64,000 bases of DNA from Nocardia vinacea NBRC 16497 (lineage in GTDB: Bacteria; Actinomycetota; Actinomycetes; Mycobacteriales; Mycobacteriaceae), in NCBI RefSeq assembly GCF_000308835.1, contig NZ_BAGN01000425.1:1-64000 (forward strand). The letters are read 5' to 3'. A program made the translations under genes and the position numbers. Positions within the stretch are counted from its first letter, which is position 1. Each line of letters begins with the position of its first letter. Below are positions 18,020-26,712 of this stretch, piece by piece. Below the pieces are notes generated by a model. That model was not told the DNA's origin. It was given only the letters and a program-made list of their open reading frames with translations, and made no database searches.

Positions 18020-19219
18020 ATGCAGCTGGAGTCCACGCCGGAACTCGAAGCGTTCCGGAAGAAGGTGCGGGCATTCGTCGCCGAGCACGCGCCGGGAATC
18101 AAGACCCACACCGGTGTGCGCGCGCCCGAACCCGAACTCATGCCCGCCATCCGCGAGTGGACCGCGAAGCTGTTCGACGCGGGCTTCCTCGGCATCAACT
18201 GGCCCGCCGAATACGGTGGTCGGCCCGACGCGCATCCGCTCGAACCGTTCATCGTCGTCGAGGAGATCACCCGCGCCCGCACCTGGCAGCCGATCGGCGC
18301 GGCCGCGCTCGCCTCGGCCGCGGTGATCGACTTCGGCACCGACGAGCAGCGGGCGCGCTTCCTGCCCCGCATCCGCACCGGCGAAGACGTATGGTGCCAG
18401 CTGTTCAGTGAGCCGGGTGCGGGCAGTGATCTGGCGGCATTGCAGACGCGGGCGCGGCTCGAGGGTGAAGGCGATGACGCGGTATTCGTCATCGACGGCC
18501 AGAAGGTCTGGACCACCAACGGGCAGCACGCCGATATGGGATATCTGCTCGCGCGCACCGACCGCGATGCACCGAAACACAAGGGCATCACGGCATTTGC
18601 GCTCGATATGCGCAGTCCGGGCGTCGACATCCGGCCGCTGCGCGAGATCACCGGTACCACCGATTTCAACGAGGTATTCCTCGACGGTGTCCGGATTCCG
18701 GTGGCGAATGTGATCGGTCGGGTGGACGACGGCTGGCGAGTGGCGATGAGCAGCCTCGGACACGAGCGCTCCGGCGTGGCCGCGCGCGGGGTGGAGTTGT
18801 TCGCCGCGCTCGACGATCTGTTGCGGCTGGCCGGGGCGACATCGGTCGGCGGCGGGCCCGCACTGGAGGATTCCGCCACGCGGCAGGCGATCGGTGAGCT
18901 CGCCACGCGGGTGTATGTCAACGCGGCAATGGTCGGCCTCGCCCAATCCCGGATGCTGCATCACACCGAACAGCCCGCCGACGCCCCGATCGGGAAGATC
19001 TTCTTCAGCGAACTCAATTACGACCTGGTCGAATTCGGGATGCGGCTGCAGGGCACGGACGGGCTACTGACCGAGGCCGACCCGGATGCGGTGGCGGCGG
19101 GCTGGTGGCAGGACGCGCACCTGTATTCGCGTGCCTACACGATCGCCGGTGGTGCGAACGAGATCCTGCGGACACAGGTCGCGGAGCGGGGATTGGGGCT
19201 ACCCCGGGAATCCCGGTGA
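18020..19219 (+). CDS. Acyl-CoA dehydrogenase (FadE type)
   Basis: 399 residues. N-terminal STPELEAFRKKVRAFVAEH, mid-section FSEPGAGSDLAALQ and VIDGQKVWTT, C-terminal AYTIAGGANEILRTQVAERGLGLPR. The segment where short/medium-chain enzymes have the catalytic Glu (EGT) reads AGGANE, which is common in FadE proteins of steroid-like pathways whose base sits elsewhere. Its stop overlaps the GTG of the CoA ligase gene (GTGA), so the two are coupled. Confidence 0.92.
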   Translation: MQLESTPELEAFRKKVRAFVAEHAPGIKTHTGVRAPEPELMPAIREWTAKLFDAGFLGINWPAEYGGRPDAHPLEPFIVVEEITRARTWQPIGAAALASAAVIDFGTDEQRARFLPRIRTGEDVWCQLFSEPGAGSDLAALQTRARLEGEGDDAVFVIDGQKVWTTNGQHADMGYLLARTDRDAPKHKGITAFALDMRSPGVDIRPLREITGTTDFNEVFLDGVRIPVANVIGRVDDGWRVAMSSLGHERSGVAARGVELFAALDDLLRLAGATSVGGGPALEDSATRQAIGELATRVYVNAAMVGLAQSRMLHHTEQPADAPIGKIFFSELNYDLVEFGMRLQGTDGLLTEADPDAVAAGWWQDAHLYSRAYTIAGGANEILRTQVAERGLGLPRESR

Positions 19220-20754
19220 CAACCAGCGAGATCCGGACGCTGATTTCGGAGATCGAGCGCGGCGCCGCCGAGCACGGGGGAGTGCCGGTGGTTTTCGCCG
19301 GAACCGAGCGGACGGTTTCGACGACACTCTGTGCGTTGGTCTCCGACGCGACGCGGGTGGCGGGTGCGCTGCAGGGGCTCGGGGTGGGGCCGGGCGACAT
19401 CGTCGCGGTGCAGCTGCCGAACTGGTACGAGGGCGCGGTCGCGCAGACAGCCGTCACACTGTGCGGTGCGGTGCTGCTGCCGATCGTATTGAGTTACCGC
19501 ACAAGGGAACTCGGCTTCATACTCCGGTGGTCCGGGGCGTGTGTACTCGTGGTGCCCGGTGTCCGTCGCGGTCGCGATCATGCGGCAATGATCGCGAGCC
19601 TCGGAGAACTGCCTGGGCTACGTGTTGTCGTGGTGGATGAGCAGGCGGCGGAGGGGATGATCCCGTTCGGTGATCTCACCGACCACCCCTACCTGCGCCC
19701 CGAGGTGCGCCCGTCGGATCGTGCGTTGCTCGTCTTCACATCGGGGACGACGGCCGATCCGAAGGGCGTACAGCACTCGCATGCGTCACTACTGGCCGAG
19801 CTGGATTCGCAACTGACACTGCGTGAAAGCGGGCACGCGGCACGGCATCTGGCGTTGTTCCCCGCCGGACACGTCGCCGGACTGCTCGGGCTACTGCGCA
19901 TCGTGATCCACGGCGACGAGACCGTCGTACTCGATGCCTGGCAGGCCGCCCGGGCAGCCGCGCTGGTCGACGAATACGCCCTGACGTCCGGTGTCGGCGC
20001 ACCGATATACCTTTCCGGACTGCTCGACGAACGCGACCGCGGCACCGCCTCCCTCACGACATTGCGTGAGTTCCTCGTCGGCGCCGCCGGGGTAGCGCCC
20101 GCGCTCATAACCCGTGCCGATCGCGCCGGTATCGCCGCATTCCGTTCCTACGGTTCCAGCGAGCATCCCACCATCAGTTCGGGGCGACCGTCGGATCCGC
20201 TGATCAAGCGGGCCAACACCGACGGCCGCGTGACCCATGGCAACCAGGTGCGCCTCGTGGACGCGGACGGCATGGATGTGCCGGAGGGGGAGATCGTCAC
20301 CCGTGGCGGCGAGCTGTTCCTCGGCTACACCGACCCGGAACTGGACGCCGCGGCGTTCCTGCCGGGCGGCTGGTTCCGCACCGGCGATATCGGCCGCCTC
20401 GACGCCGACGGCTATCTGACGATCACCGACCGCAAGAAGGACATCATCGTTCGCGGCGGGGAGAACATCTCCGCGAAGGAGGTCGAGGACGTCCTCGCAC
20501 AGCATCCGGCGGTGGCCGAGGCGGTCGCGGTGGGCTTACCGGATGAGCGCTACGGCGAGCGGGTCTGTGCCGTTGTCGTGCTGCGCGCGGATTGCGCACT
20601 GGATCTCGACGAAATCGGAAGGCATTTCGCCCGAACCGGTTCGGCACGGCAGAAGACACCCGAGCGGCTCGTCATCGTCGACGAACTGCCTCGAACGGCC
20701 GCGGGCAAGGTGCAGAAGTTCGTGCTGCGCGAACGGATGCGCGGCCAGCGGTAG
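19216..20754 (+). CDS. AMP-dependent acyl-CoA synthetase/ligase
   Basis: 512 residues of the ANL superfamily: VFTSGTTADPKGVQHSH P-loop, GDIGRLDADGYLTITDRKKD hinge, PRTAAGKVQKF with the catalytic Lys. It forms an acyl-CoA for the preceding dehydrogenase to oxidise (inference from coupling). GTG 19216 is chosen because it overlaps the dehydrogenase stop; the frame is open further upstream only as an out-of-phase shadow of that gene. Confidence 0.92.
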   Translation: MTTSEIRTLISEIERGAAEHGGVPVVFAGTERTVSTTLCALVSDATRVAGALQGLGVGPGDIVAVQLPNWYEGAVAQTAVTLCGAVLLPIVLSYRTRELGFILRWSGACVLVVPGVRRGRDHAAMIASLGELPGLRVVVVDEQAAEGMIPFGDLTDHPYLRPEVRPSDRALLVFTSGTTADPKGVQHSHASLLAELDSQLTLRESGHAARHLALFPAGHVAGLLGLLRIVIHGDETVVLDAWQAARAAALVDEYALTSGVGAPIYLSGLLDERDRGTASLTTLREFLVGAAGVAPALITRADRAGIAAFRSYGSSEHPTISSGRPSDPLIKRANTDGRVTHGNQVRLVDADGMDVPEGEIVTRGGELFLGYTDPELDAAAFLPGGWFRTGDIGRLDADGYLTITDRKKDIIVRGGENISAKEVEDVLAQHPAVAEAVAVGLPDERYGERVCAVVVLRADCALDLDEIGRHFARTGSARQKTPERLVIVDELPRTAAGKVQKFVLRERMRGQR

Positions 20755-20767
20755 CCGCGCATCCGCC

Positions 20768-20785
20768 CGCCATCAGCTGGTGGCG
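20768..20785. terminator. Short hairpin between convergent genes
   Basis: CGCCA-T-CAGCTG-G-TGGCG, an 18-bp near-palindrome in the 31-bp gap between the CoA ligase and the DoxX gene. Confidence 0.4.
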
Positions 20786-21157
20786 TCAGAACGAGTACGG
20801 GCCGAACCGGCCCCACGCGATCACGGCGGCAAGTACGAACAGCACCACGCTGGGCGCGATTTCGGCCCATTCGCTGCGGCGCGCGTGCGTCAGGGCGGCG
20901 CCGATCATGATGATCGCGACGCCGACCGCGGCGATCGGGGTGAGTACCGGGACGATTCCGGTGAGCGCTGGCAGCACGAGGCCGAGTCCGCCCACCACCT
21001 CGACCGCGCCGATCGCCTTCACCTGCTGGTCGGTGAAGCTTTCGACCCAGGACATTTTGGCGGCGAGTTTTTCGCGCGGCTGGGCGAGTTTCGTGGCGCC
21101 GGCGGCCACCAAGACCACGGCCAACAGGCCCTGGAGGATCCAGAGGAAGACGTTCAT
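20786..21157 (-). CDS. DoxX family membrane protein
   Basis: 123 residues with about four hydrophobic helices (FLWILQGLLAVVLVAAGATKL at the N-terminus, then AIGAVEVVGGLGLVLPAL, VLTPIAAVGVAIIMIGAALTH and VVLFVLAAVIAWGRF). The KLAQ and E-V-GGLGL pattern is that of the DoxX/DoxD-like family. No enzymatic role can be assigned. TAGGAG precedes ATG 21157. Divergent from a TetR gene, with an inverted repeat between them, a common repressor/target arrangement. Confidence 0.85.
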   Translation of the reverse strand: MNVFLWILQGLLAVVLVAAGATKLAQPREKLAAKMSWVESFTDQQVKAIGAVEVVGGLGLVLPALTGIVPVLTPIAAVGVAIIMIGAALTHARRSEWAEIAPSVVLFVLAAVIAWGRFGPYSF

Positions 21158-21220
21158 CGAGAACTCCTAGTCCAATCGCTCGACCGGAGGGCGGTGAGCG
21201 GGCAAACGCGAACAGAATCA

Positions 21221-21242
21221 AAAGCGGACTTTACCCCGCTTT
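21221..21242. promoter_or_regulatory. Inverted repeat between DoxX and TetR genes
   Basis: AAAGCGG (21221-21227) and CCGCTTT (21236-21242), 8-bp spacer, perfect arms. The position between divergent genes suits an operator for the TetR protein encoded next to it. Confidence 0.45.
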
Positions 21243-21267
21243 CATTCCCGGCGGTAACTTGGAACTC

Positions 21268-21894
21268 GTGGAACCGACTGCGCTACACCTCGGCCTGCCG
21301 CGTAACGAACGCGGCGATGCCGCACGTAATCGACGACATCTGCTGGATGTGGCGCGCCAATTGGTCGACGAACTCGGCGTCGAAAAAGTCACGATGGATG
21401 GATTGGCCGAACGTGCCGGACTCGGCAAGGGAACGGTATTCCGCCGATTCCGGACCAAGGCGGGCATCTTCCACGCCCTGATGGACGAGGACGAAAAAGC
21501 CTTCCAGCAATCGGTACTGTCGGGCCCACCGCCACTGGGCCCCGGCGCCGACCCGATCCAGCGATTGATCGCCTACGGCCGAGCTCGCCTGGACTTCCTG
21601 TTCGACCATATCGCGATCGCCCGCGCATCCCTGGACGCCAACCAGCCGATCCCGGTCGGCGCGGCCACCATCTCCCAATTCCACGTCCGCATGCTGCTGA
21701 ACCAGGCGCGCGTGGACAGTCCGGACACCGATGTCCTCGCCATTCAGTTGACTGCGGCTTTGGAAGCCCCCGTCCTGCTCTACCTGCACGCCACGACCGC
21801 GGCCGATACCGCCCATGCGCGAAAGCAATTGGCTGATGGTTGGGAGCGACTGGTCGAACGGATCGTCACCCGAACCCGGTGGACGCCAGGGTGA
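21268..21894 (+). CDS. TetR family transcriptional regulator
   Basis: 208 residues from GTG 21268 (a TTG at 21259 is equally possible, 211 residues). The helix-turn-helix is VTMDGLAERAGLGKGTVFRRFRTKAGIFHALM. The C-terminal domain resembles the TetR group with RLIAYGRARLDFLFDHIAIARA. It is likely to control the divergent DoxX gene. There is no clear ribosome binding site for either start. Confidence 0.88.
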   Translation: MEPTALHLGLPRNERGDAARNRRHLLDVARQLVDELGVEKVTMDGLAERAGLGKGTVFRRFRTKAGIFHALMDEDEKAFQQSVLSGPPPLGPGADPIQRLIAYGRARLDFLFDHIAIARASLDANQPIPVGAATISQFHVRMLLNQARVDSPDTDVLAIQLTAALEAPVLLYLHATTAADTAHARKQLADGWERLVERIVTRTRWTPG

Positions 21895-22204
21895 TTCGAT
21901 AGCCGACTCGCTCGGAGAACCTCTCCGCGTTCCGGTAGACCGTTCGATCAGTTGCCGCGCGGATTCCGGCGATCCTTGATCCGAAGCGTCGATTAAGGAT
22001 ACTCTAATTTCGCAGGTGGCGAGCCGCGCGGTGCTGACGCACTACGAAACCACTGCACCGCAGGTAATTCCGGTCGGACTTCGTCGCACCGGTGGCGAAA
22101 CTACTGTCGCACGATATCGACTGCCGGGTCCAGGTGACCATGCTGGATCAAGGGTGCGGCAAAGCTGAACCGGGACAACGGAACCGAACAATCAGGAGCG
22201 AGCG
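21895..22204. other. 310-bp intergenic region
   Basis: Holds promoter motif A6 near 21995-22010. Otherwise I see no gene, RNA or strong hairpin. The last 10 bases carry the AGGAGCGA ribosome binding site of the next ligase. Confidence 0.4.
21995..22010 (+). promoter_or_regulatory. AAGGATACTCTAATTT motif (site A6)
   Basis: Same GATACTCT core as site A4, AT-rich downstream half. It lies ~200 bp before the CoA ligase gene at 22205. Confidence 0.4.
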
Positions 22205-23728
22205 ATGCGGCTCACAACACTGGCGGCGGAGCTGGCGGACAAGCCCGCGATCATCATGGGCGGTTCGGGTGCCGCACTCACCTACCGCGACCTCGAGGCC
22301 AGGTCCAACCGGATCGCGCGGATGTTCAGGGCGCGCGGTTTGCGCACCGGCGATCACATCGCCTTGCTGTTCGACAACACGATCGACATGTTCCCGATCG
22401 TGTTCGCCGCGCAGCGGTCGGGCCTGTTCTACACCCCGGTGAATTGGCATCTGTCCGAGTCCGAGGCGATCTACATCGTCGAGAATTGCGAAGCCCGCGT
22501 TCTGCTTTCCGCGCCGGCCCTGGAGGATTCGGCCGCGGCAATCGGCCGTGCGCTGCCCGGTCTCGAGCGGATCGTCACCGGCGACATATCCGGGGTGCGG
22601 AGCCTCGACAACGCGATCGCGGGCTGTCCCGTCGACCCGATCGAGGACGAGACCGAGGGCTACTACATGTTTTACTCGTCCGGCACGACCGGCCGCCCGA
22701 AGGGCGGCCTGCCCGAGATCTCCGGGCTGCCCTTCGGCGCGGGATTGCCGATCGACCACCGGATGGCCGCCGCCTTCGGCTTCGACCGGGACACCGTCTA
22801 TCTCAGTCCCGGCCCGCTCTATCACGCCGCGCCGCTCGCGTGGACTATCGGCACCATTCGCAATGGCGGAACAGCCGTGGTGATGGAGAAATTCGACGCC
22901 GAGCACGCACTGCGGTTGATCGAACGGCACGGCGTAACCCACGGCCAGTTCGTGCCGACCATGTTCGTGCGCATGCTCAAACTCCCCGAAACGGTGCGAG
23001 CGCGCTACGACGTATCCGGTCTGCGCGCGGTCGTGCACTCCGCTGCCCAATGCCCGGTCGAGGTGAAAGAGCGGATGATCGACTGGTTCGGTCCGAAGCT
23101 GGTGGAGTTCTACGGTGGCACCGAGGGCACCGGATTCTGCATGATCGACACCCCGACCTGGCTGACCCACAAGGGCTCGGTCGGCAAACCACTGCGCGGC
23201 ATCCCGCACATCTGCGACGACGGCGGCAACGAACTGAAGCCTGGCGAGATCGGAACGATCTGGTTCAGCGACGCCGGGCAATTCTCCTACCACCGCGACC
23301 CGGACAAGACGGCGAGCGCATACAACGACAAAGGCTGGAATACCCTCGGCGACCTCGGATACGTAGACGAGGAGGGCTACCTCTACCTTTCCGGCCGCCG
23401 CACAGACCTGATCCTCTCCGGCGGCGTCAACATCTACCCCCGAGAAATCGAAGACGTACTGACCCTGCACCCCGCAGTCGACGACGTAGCCGTAATCGGC
23501 ATCCCCGACACCGAATTCGGCCAACGCGTCCACGCCGTCGTCCAACCCGCCGCCCCAGCCACCCCGGGCCCGGACCTCGCCGCAGCCCTGATCGCCTACT
23601 GCCGCGAACATCTCGGCCACTACAAATGCCCGAAATCGGTCTCGTTCGAACTCGTCCCCCGCCTCCCCAGCGGCAAGATCCTGCGCCGCGAACTGATGAA
23701 GGCGTATGAGAAGGGGGCGAAGTCCTAG
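22205..23728 (+). CDS. AMP-dependent acyl-CoA synthetase/ligase
   Basis: 507 residues of the ANL superfamily: YSSGTTGRPKGGLPE P-loop, YGGTEGTGF, GDLGYVDEEGYLYLSGRRTD hinge and RLPSGKILRRELMK with the catalytic Lys. Similar in layout to FadD-type ligases that activate aromatic, alicyclic or medium-chain acids; the substrate is open. AGGAGCGA precedes ATG 22205. It appears monocistronic, with a weak hairpin at 23747-23778. Confidence 0.92.
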   Translation: MRLTTLAAELADKPAIIMGGSGAALTYRDLEARSNRIARMFRARGLRTGDHIALLFDNTIDMFPIVFAAQRSGLFYTPVNWHLSESEAIYIVENCEARVLLSAPALEDSAAAIGRALPGLERIVTGDISGVRSLDNAIAGCPVDPIEDETEGYYMFYSSGTTGRPKGGLPEISGLPFGAGLPIDHRMAAAFGFDRDTVYLSPGPLYHAAPLAWTIGTIRNGGTAVVMEKFDAEHALRLIERHGVTHGQFVPTMFVRMLKLPETVRARYDVSGLRAVVHSAAQCPVEVKERMIDWFGPKLVEFYGGTEGTGFCMIDTPTWLTHKGSVGKPLRGIPHICDDGGNELKPGEIGTIWFSDAGQFSYHRDPDKTASAYNDKGWNTLGDLGYVDEEGYLYLSGRRTDLILSGGVNIYPREIEDVLTLHPAVDDVAVIGIPDTEFGQRVHAVVQPAAPATPGPDLAAALIAYCREHLGHYKCPKSVSFELVPRLPSGKILRRELMKAYEKGAKS

Positions 23729-23746
23729 CCTCGGCGCTGGTCGTAC

Positions 23747-23778
23747 ATCGCCCGAAACCCTTACGCGCGTTGGGCGAT
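23747..23778. terminator. Weak hairpin between convergent genes
   Basis: ATCGCCC (23747-23753) pairs with GGGCGAT (23772-23778), 18-base loop, in the 152-bp gap between the convergent CoA ligase and thiolase-like genes. Confidence 0.35.
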
Positions 23779-23880
23779 CCGGGCACCGTCATTGCCGGTC
23801 GATGGCATGTGAACCTCTGACAGCAACGACGCTCGAGCGGAGGTGACCAACGACGGTGCTGACGGCCGCCAATTCGTCGA

Positions 23881-25536
23881 CTATGCCCGTTTCAGCAGCA
23901 TCGCCCCGGAAGGGACACCGCCTCCTGCGGTTACCACCGCAACTCGCGCGTCATCGACCTGACGGCCATGGGCGGCGCCGCGCAGTTGCAGCATTGCCTC
24001 GCGGACGAACCCGTAGCCATGGAGGCGGCCGGCCGAGAGTTGTCCGCCGTGGGGGTTGAGGGGGAGGGGGCCGTCGAGGGCGATGGTTTTGCCGCCCGCG
24101 ATGAAATCGGTTGCCTCGCCGGGGCCGCAGAAGCCGAGACCCTCGATCCAGGACAGGGCGTTGAAGGTGAAGCCGTCGTAGAGGAGGGCGACGTCTACGT
24201 CGGCGGGGGTGAGGTCGGTGCGGGTCCAGAGGTGGGCCGACGGGCCGCGGGACTGCGGGGTGTGGGTCAGGGTGTCCTGGTCCCAGCTGAGCCGCTCCAG
24301 GATCGCGGTGCCGACGGCCTCGACCAGCACTGGTGGGTGCGGGCGGTCATCGGTGGTCTCGATGGCCGAGACCACCACCGCGATGGCGCCGTCGCACGGG
24401 ATATCGCAGTCGTAGAGACCGAAGGGGGTGGTCACCATGCGGGCATCGAAGTAGTCGTCGATGGTCAGCGGGTCGCGGTAGAGGGCCTCCGGGTTGCGCA
24501 CCGCGCCCGCGCGTGCGGTGACCGCGATGGCACCGAGCGCTTCGCGCCCGACGCCGTAGCGGTGCAGGTAGTGCGAGGCGTTGCAGCCGATCCACTGGGC
24601 AGCCGACATGGCACCGAAGGGCGCTCGAAACTCCATCATTCCGCTCGCACGGCCACCGTCTGGATGCCACTCACCAGACCGCAGCAGCGCGCTGTGCGAC
24701 GCCTCCCAGACCGTGCGGAAGCACAGCACATGCCGACACAGCCCGGCCGCGACCGCGAGCATGGCGGCGGTGATCGAGCCGATCTGCCCCGGTACCTCGC
24801 GCGCACCGTTGACCCAGGTCGGAGTCAGCTGCAGCGCCTCGGTGAGGGCCGTGATGCCGCCTTCGCTCATACCGCCGGGGACCGCTCCCGGATAGGTGGA
24901 CAGCCCGTCGATCTCGCTCAGGTCGAGTCCGGCGTCCGCCACCGCGGCCAGGCAGGCGTCGACGGTCAGTGAGATCGGGTCGACCATGAGTCGTCGGCCC
25001 ACTTGCGACTGCCCGACCCCGGTGAGTGCGACCTTGTCCTCGTACTTGCGTGGGGAAGCCATGGGCCGCAGCGCATTTCGGACCTCGCGCGGCTCGGGTA
25101 ACGGCCCCGGCCCTTCGGCCGCTTCGGTTTCTGCGTCCGGTTCGAACAGGGGAAGGTACAGATCATCGACCTGTTCGAAACGCGCCCGCACCCGCATTCC
25201 GATGTGCACTTCGTCCGGCTCGCAACCGACGATATTGGTGGTCAGCCGCGCCCGATCGTCCTCGGCGAGCGCGACCACCGCTACTACGTACGGCGGCGGG
25301 AACTTCGGCAACCACGTCTGGTGGTTCACGCTGAACCCGACGACCACCGCCTTCCCGGAGGTCGGCGCGAGCGACACCGCCCGCCCGCGACAGGACGGGC
25401 ACACCGGCATCGGTGGATGGAAGAACCGCCCGCAGTCGGCGCAGTGCGAAATCCTGAGGACGCCGTCGGCACCGGATCGCCAGAACTCGGCGCTCGCGAG
25501 TGTCGGTTGCGGTAGCGGGCGATCCGGGGCGGACAT
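23881..25536 (-). CDS. Fused DUF35 (Zn ribbon/OB) - SCP2-thiolase-like protein
   Basis: 551 residues. The N-terminal part has a zinc ribbon (C32, C35, C46, C49) and an OB fold to ~135, the DUF35 pair. The C-terminal part from ~165 is a SCP2-type thiolase fold with LLYDGFTFNAL (Tyr453), NPHGGQLSAG (495-503) and HGYGF (506-510). The nucleophile region reads VPGQIGSITAAM (248-259) with no Cys, as in retro-aldolases of the Ltp2 kind, which work with a separate DUF35 partner. It may therefore cleave a beta-hydroxyacyl-CoA without thiolysis (inference). ATG 25536 is in phase and 20 bp after the thiolase stop. Last gene of the operon starting at 28673. Confidence 0.85.
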   Translation of the reverse strand: MSAPDRPLPQPTLASAEFWRSGADGVLRISHCADCGRFFHPPMPVCPSCRGRAVSLAPTSGKAVVVGFSVNHQTWLPKFPPPYVVAVVALAEDDRARLTTNIVGCEPDEVHIGMRVRARFEQVDDLYLPLFEPDAETEAAEGPGPLPEPREVRNALRPMASPRKYEDKVALTGVGQSQVGRRLMVDPISLTVDACLAAVADAGLDLSEIDGLSTYPGAVPGGMSEGGITALTEALQLTPTWVNGAREVPGQIGSITAAMLAVAAGLCRHVLCFRTVWEASHSALLRSGEWHPDGGRASGMMEFRAPFGAMSAAQWIGCNASHYLHRYGVGREALGAIAVTARAGAVRNPEALYRDPLTIDDYFDARMVTTPFGLYDCDIPCDGAIAVVVSAIETTDDRPHPPVLVEAVGTAILERLSWDQDTLTHTPQSRGPSAHLWTRTDLTPADVDVALLYDGFTFNALSWIEGLGFCGPGEATDFIAGGKTIALDGPLPLNPHGGQLSAGRLHGYGFVREAMLQLRGAAHGRQVDDARVAVVTAGGGVPSGAMLLKRA

Positions 25537-25556
25537 GATGTGGGATACCTCGAATT

Positions 25557-26702
25557 TCAGCGGAGCAGTTCGATAATGGTCGCGTTGGCGGTGCCGCCGC
25601 CCTCGCACATGGTCTGCAGTCCGTACTGCAGGTTCTCGCGCCGCAGCTGCGCGAGCAGCCGCGTCATCAGGATGGCACCCGAGCCACCGAGCGGGTGGCC
25701 GACACCGATCGCACCGCCGAGCGGGTTGAGCCGTTTGGCGTCGGCACCGGTTTCGGCGAGCCAGGCCAGCGGCACCGGCGCGAACGCCTCGTTGACCTCG
25801 AACGCACCGATATCGTCGATGGACAGTCCGGCCTTGCGCAGCACCTTCTCCGTCGCCGGGATCGGCCCGGTCAGCATCAGGATCGGGTCCGCGCCGCTCA
25901 CCGCACCGGAGTGATAGCGCGCGATCGGTGTCAGACCGAGTTCGCGTGCCCGTTCGGTGGTCGTAATGAGCAGTGCGGCCGCACCGTCGGCGATCTGGGA
26001 CGAATTGCCCGCGTGGATCGCGCCGTCGGGTTTGAACGACGGTTTCAGCCCGGCCAGCTTCTCTGCGGTGGTGCCACGGCGCAGTCCTTCGTCCACGGTG
26101 AACTTGGTCCCGTCGACCTCGATCGGCACGATGTGGTCGTCGAAGACGCCTTCGTCGATCGCCGCGGCCGCCTTGGCGTGCGAGCTCGCCGCGAACTCGT
26201 CGAGCTGGGTGCGGGTGAAGCCCCACCGTTCGACCATCAACTCGGCGCTGATGCCCTGGTTGAAGTCGAAGTTGTCATAGCGGGCCAGCACGGCGGGTCC
26301 GTACGGCTGCCCTGTGGTCCGGTGCGACCCGAGCGGAACGCGGGTCATCGTTTCCACACCACCGGCGACCACCAGGTCGTATTGCCCGGCCATGACGGCG
26401 TGCGCCGCGGAGTCGACGGCCTGCTGGCTGGAGCCGCAGGCGCGGTTGATCGTCACTCCGGGCACATGTTCCGGCCATCCGGCCGCGAGAACCGCGAACC
26501 GGCCGATATTGCTCGACTGGTCGCCGATCTGAGTGACACAGCCCCAGACCACATCGTCCACGGTGGCGGGATCGATCCCGTTGCGCTCCACCAGCGCATT
26601 GAGCACCTTCGCGGACAGATCGGCCGCGTGTACCGGCCCGAGCGTGCCGTTGCGCTTACCGATCGGGGTGCGGACCGCATCAACGATGACGGCGTCTCTC
26701 AT
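25557..26702 (-). CDS. Acetyl-CoA acyltransferase (thiolase)
   Basis: 381 residues, a full classical thiolase. Nucleophile Cys89 in INRACGSSQQA, GHPLGGSGA near the C-terminus, and MCEGGGTANA with the second Cys. It thiolytically cleaves 3-oxoacyl-CoA, the last step of a beta-oxidation round. AGGAGG precedes ATG 26702. It sits in the operon hydratase-racemase-thiolase-DUF35/thiolase, with a 10-bp gap from the racemase gene. Confidence 0.95.
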   Translation of the reverse strand: MRDAVIVDAVRTPIGKRNGTLGPVHAADLSAKVLNALVERNGIDPATVDDVVWGCVTQIGDQSSNIGRFAVLAAGWPEHVPGVTINRACGSSQQAVDSAAHAVMAGQYDLVVAGGVETMTRVPLGSHRTTGQPYGPAVLARYDNFDFNQGISAELMVERWGFTRTQLDEFAASSHAKAAAAIDEGVFDDHIVPIEVDGTKFTVDEGLRRGTTAEKLAGLKPSFKPDGAIHAGNSSQIADGAAALLITTTERARELGLTPIARYHSGAVSGADPILMLTGPIPATEKVLRKAGLSIDDIGAFEVNEAFAPVPLAWLAETGADAKRLNPLGGAIGVGHPLGGSGAILMTRLLAQLRRENLQYGLQTMCEGGGTANATIIELLR

Positions 26703-26712
26703 ATGGACCTCC

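Noticed and set aside
25537..26226. Upstream extension of the DUF35/thiolase-like frame to 781 codons
   Set aside because: It overlaps the thiolase gene in another frame, and its composition is that of a shadow; the zinc ribbon begins right after ATG 25536.
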